A stretch of DNA of 46,577 bases. Source: Acanthaster planci. Taxonomy: Eukaryota > Echinodermata > Asteroidea > Valvatida > Acanthasteridae. Within the stretch, counting starts at the first letter, position 1. Every line of letters begins with the position of its first letter. A model generated the notes under the pieces. The model worked only from the letters and a program-made list of their open reading frames with translations, was not told the origin of the DNA and searched no databases. Position numbers and translations under genes: made by a program. Location of the stretch: assembly GCF_001949145.1 (NCBI RefSeq), contig NW_019091495.1, positions 949,614-996,190 of the forward strand. Direction: 5' to 3'. This document shows, in pieces, positions 43,401 through 46,577 of the stretch.

Positions 43401-46400
43401 TGTGTTTTTTTTAATGTGAATATTTACCAGTCCTTTCATGCCTTTGTTAATTGATTGTCAATTGATTATTTCAGGTTCATTGCATGTCTGCTCAAGCTGT
43501 TAGTATGCAGTAATGAAAGACTTGGACCACAGGTAAAGAGAACATTTTCCATCGTGGCTATGTCACTCCATGCCTGTGACAACTTCAACCTCAATTCCAA
43601 ATGCTTTATGGATTCCATCTTGTTAGTCTTAGATCTTGGTATTGATATTTTTCTTTAAGTTTAAAGGGAGGTTCAGCAAAATACCTTTACAGAAGTTTGT
43701 GTTGTCATATTCACTTTGTCTTTTTAAGTTTTTGAGTCGGTTTCTGGCTGTGCAGGAAAGGTAGGATAAAAAGTGCCGTTATTAGCCGAGCTGGGTTCAG
43801 CCAGGTTGTGCAATCAAGTTGTCTTACAATGTTGCATCAGACTTTGTAATGGTATTTGTATGACTTCTTTTTGTCAGATCCGAGATTCCGTGAAGGATTT
43901 GATTGGCAATGAACTACATCCTGCTCTGTATCCACACCTCTTTGAGCTTGTTAAAGAGCATATTGAGAAGTTCTTCAGTCCCAACGGTCAGGTAAGCTTT
44001 TTTTAAAACCTGAAACCCGGATGATGTTGAAGTTACAACTCAGTGCTGAGTGAGCGAAAAGAAGGGAAAATGCAGAGTTTCACACCGAGACATTCGCCCT
44101 TCACCGATGCATAGTTGTGAACCCAATTTAGTCTGAAAACTTGTGAACAAATCTTACAAGCTTGGGTTGGATTGGAACCCACAGCCTTCTGCTTATCGTG
44201 CCATGATTGCGCTTGCCAGGTTTGGTTGCTTGGTTAAAAGTCAATGAGCAAATGGTACCATGTCAGATATATTTATAAGTAGGGAAAACCTCCCAATCTA
44301 ATAATCTCACCAGGTTTTTTCTCAGTTGAGGTCAGCAATGATGCCAAAGGTGGATCTAGAAGAGGGGTTGGGGGTTGCAAACTCCCCCCTCCGGACTAAA
44401 TGAAACTACCAGTGAAATGACAGAAAATGAGTAGTCCTTTCCCCCTCCCCAAAAAAGTCTTGGATGAGGATTGCCTTGTCCATCTATCCATCTTTAGTTA
44501 AACAATTACACCGAGTTTAGTTAGATCCCCTTAGGAACTTGTCCAAAAGGTTGCCGCGGATTAACCGCACGCAGTCACCATGGTTAAGCCCTGTTGCTAG
44601 GAACTGTGGCGACCGCGTTGAAGTTTACTCGTGCTAAGAACATTTAATGAGGCAGCCCAGGTATGAATGCAATCGTTATGCTGATGCTCTTGAATTAAGC
44701 ATGCATGCCACAGCGACCACGGTCAACCTGAACATTTTATGCATGGTGCACAGACAGACGCTCGGTGTACATGTACATGCACATGTTCATGTATATCTAC
44801 TGGTTATCATCGGAATGTGTGAAGGGGGCACCACGTCTGCAATTCAAAGCGTCAGGGACGTAAATGCGATGAATTCTTCTCAGACTGTCACAAAAAAGCA
44901 GACTCTGTATATGCTACAAAGGTGATCCATGCAGTGCCCAAAAATATATATTTTACTACGTATTTCAACATGTGCGCAGGTGTTCATGTAGATGCACATG
45001 TACAGCATCGTTCGCATGCATGTGTACACCCAGACTTGCGCAAGGATAACTGTGTTACTTTTGTCACTTAGTGAAAATAGAGAAACACAGAGGCTAAGCT
45101 TTTTGTTAGTAGTTGTTAACAGTTACTAGGAACTCCTCAAACATTTATACAAAGTATTTCTTTGAGATTGGATAGCAATCTCTGATCGGAATACCAGCTG
45201 TCGTTGGGAATTTAAATTGTGCTTCTGAAAGAGGACAATTGACGCAATTACAGCAGTGAAAGGGTTTGGCCAGTGCCAGTTATTTCAAAGTGTATGAACT
45301 TAGGCTAACCAATCATGCACTGACAAACTCTGAGGCACAAAAGTGCAACTTATAAAGAAGGACCTCAAGGACCGCAGTCAACTGAACATGACTCTTGTGC
45401 AACAACAAAGGGCTAGGGGACTGGATTCCAATAAATTAAAATAGATGCGATGGCCATGGCTCTCCAAAGTGTCTATGGAACCAACTGCAGCCACCGCAGT
45501 CCGATTCCGCTAGCTGTTTAAATTTTAAATAACAATAGGGGCTTTGTCAGTTCCCTTGATAGGCAGTGGACAGTTGGTTGCTAGCTGGTTGCTAAGGACC
45601 TGTGAAAACTTCAAACTGTGGTTCAACCTTTTGGACAACTCCCTTAGCAGGGCATCCCTTCAGTACACCCATCAACCCCCTGTTTCCTAAAAGTTAGATC
45701 CGTGCCTGGATGCAACAGTGGAGCTTTACTTCACATTTTTGTACAACTTTGCAGTGTGTGGCTGATGCTTTGAATTTGAGATGTATACGTGACTTACATC
45801 ATCTCTTCATGGTTCCCAGGTTGTCCAGAGTGAAACCAACACTTTGTTTATTGAGCATGCCATCCAGGTCATCCGACAAGTCCTTGACAACAGCAGTGAA
45901 GAAGCTGCAGAGTATCTGGGTGTGTTTAGCATCGAGGGGCTCATGTTAGCTATCATCAGGTAGGTTGCAGTATACCGTAGTAACTCTTGTAGTGGTTTAA
46001 GTGGAGTAAGTTTTATTGGACTCCGCAGAGGAACCGTTAATATTGCTGTGGGGCTTACTTAGAAGAAGCAACGGGGTATTTGTTGCTTATGTACACTGGC
46101 ATGGGAGAATGGCAAGGAGCCCGACTAATTTTAACTGAATGTGCACAGAAAATAGCCAGTGTGCGTGAATGGAATGCAGCTAAGATTGTGTTCACTGTAA
46201 AATGGCAGAAAGACCTTGGAAGTAGCTGTAAAGTTAGGGATTTAATTGCTTGATTTTCTCTGAATCAGTTGATTATGAATAGATTTTGAATTGTCACATT
46301 TTTATAATGACTGACTGGTTTTGCAAGGATTTCATAAATTGGTTGATTTAAAATAAATAAGTAGAATTTGAATGGATGATAATTTTTTGCAGATATGTAC

Positions 46401-46474
46401 GGCGGTTAGACCCAGGTACAGGCAATGCTTATGTGGTCCACATCAAGGTGCTATTTTGTAATCTACTCACGGCG
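22345..46474 (+). CDS. NF1: Neurofibromin (Ras GTPase-activating protein), N-terminal 979 codons in 23 exons
   Basis: Twenty-three exons on the plus strand join without a frame break into 979 codons that follow neurofibromin from its first residue. Neurofibromin is a large cytosolic and membrane-recruited protein that stimulates GTP hydrolysis by Ras. The part here is the N-terminal helical-repeat (HEAT/ARM-like) region and the Cys/Ser-rich region; the catalytic GAP-related domain and the Sec14-PH module lie beyond the right edge. The start (MAAQRPIEWV) matches the vertebrate start. Exons 1, 5, 6 and 7 are 60, 107, 68 and 76 nt, identical to the human lengths as I recall them. Exons 9 and 10 join what are separate exons in human. 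The segment between LRNCFLNKYK and AQDKLE lacks about 50 residues present in human. Borders are GT-AG except after exon 13. No internal stop is seen. Confidence 0.95.
23560..23695. repeat. Degenerate minisatellite, left arm (CAACTCGACC type)
   Basis: Multiple imperfect copies of a roughly 16-bp unit of the type accaactcgaccgtcg. The same unit appears in reverse complement at 23915-24040. Confidence 0.7.
23915..24040. repeat. Degenerate minisatellite, right arm (GGTCGAGTTG type)
   Basis: Copies of ggtcgagttggtcgacggtc and variants, the reverse complement of the left array. About 220 bp of non-repeated sequence separates the two. Confidence 0.7.
25351..25500 (+). CDS. NF1: NF1 exon 2
   Basis: Residues 21-70, from acceptor cctctttcag to donor ATG|gtaaca. 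It contains CLISVSKKLFSQVINGL, matching the human CLINISKYKFSLVISGL segment. Phase 0 at both ends. Confidence 0.92.
25776..26070. mobile_element. Insertion with 12-bp target duplication, partly in a gap
   Basis: GGAAACAGTGTT occurs at 25776-25787 and again at 26059-26070, flanking about 270 bp. The left end of the insert has a hairpin (tttcaagatgtatttttt and its complement near 25850-25867) around an AT-rich loop; the right end is ttatatataaataaa. A 115-bp N run hides the middle. A duplication of this length with an A-rich end suggests a retroposed SINE-like copy. It lies in NF1 intron 2. Confidence 0.55.
25924..26038. other. Assembly gap (N run)
   Basis: 115 unresolved bases inside NF1 intron 2. 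Translations crossing it are meaningless. Confidence 0.99.
26842..26896 (-). repeat. tRNA-like SINE head (minus strand)
   Basis: The minus strand has a B-box-like GGTTCAAATCC (26842-26852) and an A-box-like TAGCTCTCTTGGTAAACC (26879-26896). The spacing suits a tRNA-derived SINE promoter; no full cloverleaf is apparent. Confidence 0.5.
26934..27007 (+). repeat. tRNA-like SINE head (plus strand)
   Basis: gggctgggcagctcagtcgg followed by tagag resembles an A box (26941-26958), and ggttcagatcc (26988-26998) a B box. It faces away from the minus-strand unit at 26842-26896. It is not a functional tRNA: arms do not pair well. Confidence 0.5.
27151..27258 (+). CDS. NF1: NF1 exon 3
   Basis: Residues 71-106, from acceptor aactttgcag to donor GCA|gtaagc. 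SQLIVLDTLEKCLSA aligns with human SQLIILDTLEKCLAG. The N-terminal part is some seven residues longer than in human, so the acceptor is a little less sure than the donor. Confidence 0.85.
27353..27467. repeat. Imperfect inverted repeat in NF1 intron 3
   Basis: The left arm (27353-27392) with tgacatca and actttttcctatg is complementary to the right arm (27425-27467) with cataggaaaaagcac and tgatgtca. Arms are about 38 bp with several mismatches and the loop is about 35 bp. Probably a small MITE remnant. Confidence 0.55.
27598..27785 (+). CDS. NF1: NF1 exon 4
   Basis: Residues 107-169 (phase 2 end), from acceptor tttttatcag to donor GCAAG|gtgggt. NETMLVKSLLPEVCQLL and LNNFNAVFSRI are strongly conserved. 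Confidence 0.92.
28215..28321 (+). CDS. NF1: NF1 exon 5
   Basis: 107 nt, same as human. Acceptor tctgtgtgcag, donor ACTG|gtatga. It encodes DIELIQHINMDCKRLTRLL, the best conserved block of this exon. Confidence 0.92.
29055..29122 (+). CDS. NF1: NF1 exon 6
   Basis: 68 nt, same as human. Acceptor ttgtttttag, donor AAG|gtaaaa. It encodes TICKFAMLRKSVMATLVVSL followed by Glu-Lys. Confidence 0.9.
29123..31073 (+). other. NF1: NF1 intron 6 (1.95 kb)
   Basis: No coding sequence is supported. tagggatcaactgatg (29182-29197) has an inverted counterpart at 30111-30127, and ctgccaatcygatgtg occurs twice in direct orientation (near 29208 and 30060), so an old inserted element of about 950 bp is possible. 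A 146-codon minus-strand frame (29855-29415) has no domain I recognise. Confidence 0.4.
31074..31149 (+). CDS. NF1: NF1 exon 7
   Basis: 76 nt, same as human. Acceptor ccgttgtgttcag, donor CAAG|gtaaat. AIWNWMDNYPEEFMVLH aligns with human AFWNWVENYPDEFTKLY. Confidence 0.92.
31745..31854 (+). CDS. NF1: NF1 exon 8
   Basis: Residues to 289. Acceptor tttcatctctag, donor CCA|gtgagt. CEKLFDMAES and KRKSSVWLLQVMLLILCP are conserved. It ends earlier than human exon 8; the missing part is carried by exon 9. Confidence 0.9.
32366..32608 (+). CDS. NF1: NF1 exon 9
   Basis: 81 codons (290-370). Acceptor ttttgttgcag, donor AAG|gtatgc. KKQFLDNLQKSLCSPGSNKQ, CVKLCKA-like VSSVKLCKAASYV and LMLDLK are recognisable. 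Confidence 0.92.
32905..32981 (-). repeat. tRNA-derived SINE head in NF1 intron 9
   Basis: The minus strand reads gccacactggtgtagtggtt (A-box-like) and, 40 bp on, gggttcaattcc (B-box-like). Typical of tRNA-derived SINEs; no amino-acid identity is assigned. Confidence 0.55.
33015..33218 (+). CDS. NF1: NF1 exon 10
   Basis: 68 codons (371-438). Acceptor ttctctaccag, donor AAG|gttagt. LLFNPAKPFSRG and FHLVLVRALHTIVT are conserved. It spans what are two exons in the human gene. Confidence 0.92.
33637..33765 (+). CDS. NF1: NF1 exon 11
   Basis: 43 codons (439-481). Acceptor cttgcttccag, donor CAG|gtaata. KWWPRISVVYDTMPGPLRIL aligns with the human WWPKIDAVYCHSVELRNMF region; the rest is divergent. 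Confidence 0.88.
34265..34535. repeat. Degenerate array of a GATTCTGTCACATTCTTTGA unit
   Basis: About a dozen imperfect copies of a unit near 20 bp (gattctgtcagattcttt, gattctgtcacattctct and similar). It ends about 25 bp before the NF1 exon 12 acceptor and supplies T-rich sequence to it. Confidence 0.7.
34561..34695 (+). CDS. NF1: NF1 exon 12
   Basis: 45 codons (482-526). Acceptor ttgtcttttcag, donor CAT|gtaagt. VRLVHADPKLMLH matches human VKLIHADPKLLLC. A degenerate repeat array reaches to within about 25 bp of its acceptor. Confidence 0.9.
34780..34935 (-). repeat. CORE/MIR-like SINE remnant with L2-type tail
   Basis: The minus strand reads ggtgacctgtggcaagtcac followed by ttcaccccactggcctctct. 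This resembles the 3' part of MIR and L2 elements (ggcaagtcactt is shared exactly with the consensus as I recall it). The upstream part may be a worn tRNA-like head. It lies in NF1 intron 12. Confidence 0.5.
34974..35170 (+). CDS. NF1: NF1 exon 13 (GC donor)
   Basis: Residues 527-592 (phase 2 end). Acceptor gtttcaattttag. IAHEAMRALLTLHQPENVEL and ATFWDI are conserved. The conserved join to exon 14 needs a donor at ATAAG|gcaagg, a GC donor; a GT donor 12 nt downstream (AAAAAG|gtgtca) would also keep frame and add four residues. Confidence 0.85.
35314..36415. mobile_element. Pogo/Tigger-like DNA transposon, probably non-autonomous
   Basis: The left end cagtggaacaccgctgtaac and the right end complement cagtggaacgccgctatacc are near-identical terminal inverted repeats, flanked on both sides by TA. 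Inside each end lies a second related block (aaatgttcggtacagtgg at left, aaatgttcggtatagtgg at right), a pattern seen in pogo-type elements. The length is 1102 bp. No transposase domain is readable, so it is likely a deletion derivative. It sits in NF1 intron 13, just beyond the GC donor. Confidence 0.8.
36872..37055 (+). CDS. NF1: NF1 exon 14
   Basis: Residues 592-653. Acceptor tcttcttccag, donor GAG|gtaagt. SSQMLFSVSQKLVS and LKWLSEVLSLRNCFL are conserved; the stretch up to AQDKLE is about 50 residues shorter than human. Confidence 0.9.
37723..37909 (+). CDS. NF1: NF1 exon 15
   Basis: Residues 654-716. Acceptor cttgtcctcttag, donor CAAG|gtactc. FMNLWSCDQEAVLTALSCF and LCEEAEICCGSDD match the start of the Cys/Ser-rich region. 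Confidence 0.92.
38292..38365 (+). CDS. NF1: NF1 exon 16
   Basis: 74 nt. Acceptor tttttttaatag, donor CAG|gtaatt. RAALQKRIFALLRRIE is almost identical to human RAALQKRVMALLRRIE. Confidence 0.93.
38542..38697 (+). CDS. NF1: NF1 exon 17
   Basis: 52 codons (741-792). Acceptor ttttatgctag, donor GAG|gtaagt. SWRETYARWETITKQLL aligns with human AWEDTHAKWEQATKLIL; the Arg-rich RRRISHH near the end corresponds to KRRMSHV. Confidence 0.9.
38698..41884 (+). other. NF1: NF1 intron 17 (3.2 kb)
   Basis: It contains the 12-bp minisatellite near its 5' end and a short GT run near 41390. The rest is AT-rich without supported coding sequence. Confidence 0.6.
38861..39285. repeat. 12-bp minisatellite (CTTGTCTTGTGA)
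   Basis: Roughly 35 tandem copies, with variants (cttgtctcgtgg, tttgtgtcttgt) that recur at intervals and suggest a higher-order arrangement. One N (39143). Because 12 is a multiple of 3, it stays open in several frames on both strands; these are not genes. Confidence 0.92.
41885..41961 (+). CDS. NF1: NF1 exon 18
   Basis: 77 nt. Acceptor cgttcgtcttcag, donor CAAAG|gtaaag. EWQNMTGFLCALGGVCL is nearly identical to human EWINMTGFLCALGGVCL. Confidence 0.93.
42887..42976 (+). CDS. NF1: NF1 exon 19
   Basis: 90 nt by frame requirement. Acceptor atgttcccacag, donor AACGA|gtgagt. Ser/Pro-rich (SPRTSPMSSNGPASAEKP), matching the variable Ser-rich linker. Conservation is low; it is supported by splice sites and phase. 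The start may be off by one base. Confidence 0.75.
43475..43532 (+). CDS. NF1: NF1 exon 20
   Basis: 58 nt. Acceptor gattatttcag, donor CAG|gtaaag. FIACLLKLLVCSNERLGPQ aligns with human FMDRLLSLMVCNHEKVGLQ. Confidence 0.9.
43878..43991 (+). CDS. NF1: NF1 exon 21
   Basis: 38 codons (868-905). Acceptor tttttgtcag, donor CAG|gtaagc. VKDLIGNELHPALYPHLF and IEKFFSPNGQ are conserved. Confidence 0.93.
43992..45819 (+). other. NF1: NF1 intron 21 (1.8 kb)
   Basis: No coding sequence is supported. It contains a tRNA-like piece on the minus strand (44169-44219, B-box-like gggttccaatcc) and a cluster of acatgtacatgcacatg-type palindromes at 44765-44790 and 44990-45003. Confidence 0.5.
45820..45959 (+). 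CDS. NF1: NF1 exon 22
   Basis: 140 nt. Acceptor catggttcccag, donor CATCAG|gtaggt. TNTLFIEHAIQVIRQVLDN and the EYLGVFSIEGLMLAIIR end match human TNTQFVEQTI and the SIETMMLNLVR end. Confidence 0.92.
46393..46474 (+). CDS. NF1: NF1 exon 23 (last in window)
   Basis: 82 nt. Acceptor attttttgcag, donor GCG|gtaagt. YVRRLDPGTGNAYVVHIKV aligns with human YVRVLGNMVHAIQIKTK. The gene continues past the window. Confidence 0.9.
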
Positions 46475-46577
46475 GTAAGTTTCCTGAACAGGAGGAGCTA
46501 TTTGTTGACCAGGTTGTGCATTTGTTGGGTTGTATGTTGACTGGTTTGTCTGTTGACCAGGTTGGGCATTGCCTAGG

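Noticed and set aside
1-46577. CRISPR arrays, bacterial operons, rRNA genes
   Set aside because: None seen; tandem repeats present are micro- or minisatellites without spacers, and the window is eukaryotic.

Overview
This is a metazoan genomic window: introns with GT-AG borders, a large split gene, LINE, LTR and DNA transposons, SINE-like pieces and short N gaps. The mix of a UDP-glycosyltransferase, a neurofibromin gene with vertebrate-like exon phases, Ty3/gypsy (CsRN1-like) and jockey/CR1-like retroelements and abundant TGTACATGTACA palindromes suggests a marine invertebrate, possibly a non-vertebrate deuterostome such as an echinoderm. The species call is inference only.

Layout. 1-2132: a compact, intron-less cluster of six small ORFs (five on the minus strand, one on the plus strand). 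Five of the six are broken by stops or frameshifts, and three end in a single glycine-rich membrane segment. It looks like the remains of a virus-like or Polinton-like element and is the least explained part of the window. 2.4-6.4 kb: gene-free, with foldback-type repeats, a strong hairpin (3217-3356) and a dispersed repeat. 6445-10148 (leader to about 10.6 kb): a Ty3/gypsy element on the minus strand with an open gag and an open pol (protease, RT, RNase H, integrase), cut off just after the integrase core. 10897-13594: the C-terminal half of a membrane-bound UDP-glycosyltransferase in four plus-strand exons; no N-terminal exons are visible. 13.6-17.1 kb: gene-poor, with an ATCC/GTCC microsatellite. 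17.2-20.5 kb: a decayed LINE on the minus strand with an L1-type ORF1 and an endonuclease/RT ORF2. 21.86-22.04 kb: the 3' coding end of another LINE on the plus strand.

22345-46474: the first 23 coding exons (979 codons) of neurofibromin (NF1), a Ras GTPase-activating protein, on the plus strand. Every exon junction keeps frame, and the gene runs off the right end before the GAP domain. Its upstream region has a perfect NRF1-type motif and a three-codon upstream ORF. One intron (after exon 13) appears to use a GC donor, with a GT donor 12 nt further on. NF1 introns carry most of the other repeats: an inverted pair of minisatellites, an insertion with a 12-bp target duplication and an assembly gap, a pair of tRNA-like SINE heads, a CORE/MIR-like SINE tail, a 1.1-kb pogo/Tigger-like element with TA duplications, and a 12-bp minisatellite.

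The two host genes (UGT and NF1) have no evident functional link; the rest is mobile or repetitive DNA. Exon boundaries were read by eye from splice motifs and protein similarity and may be off by a base or two.
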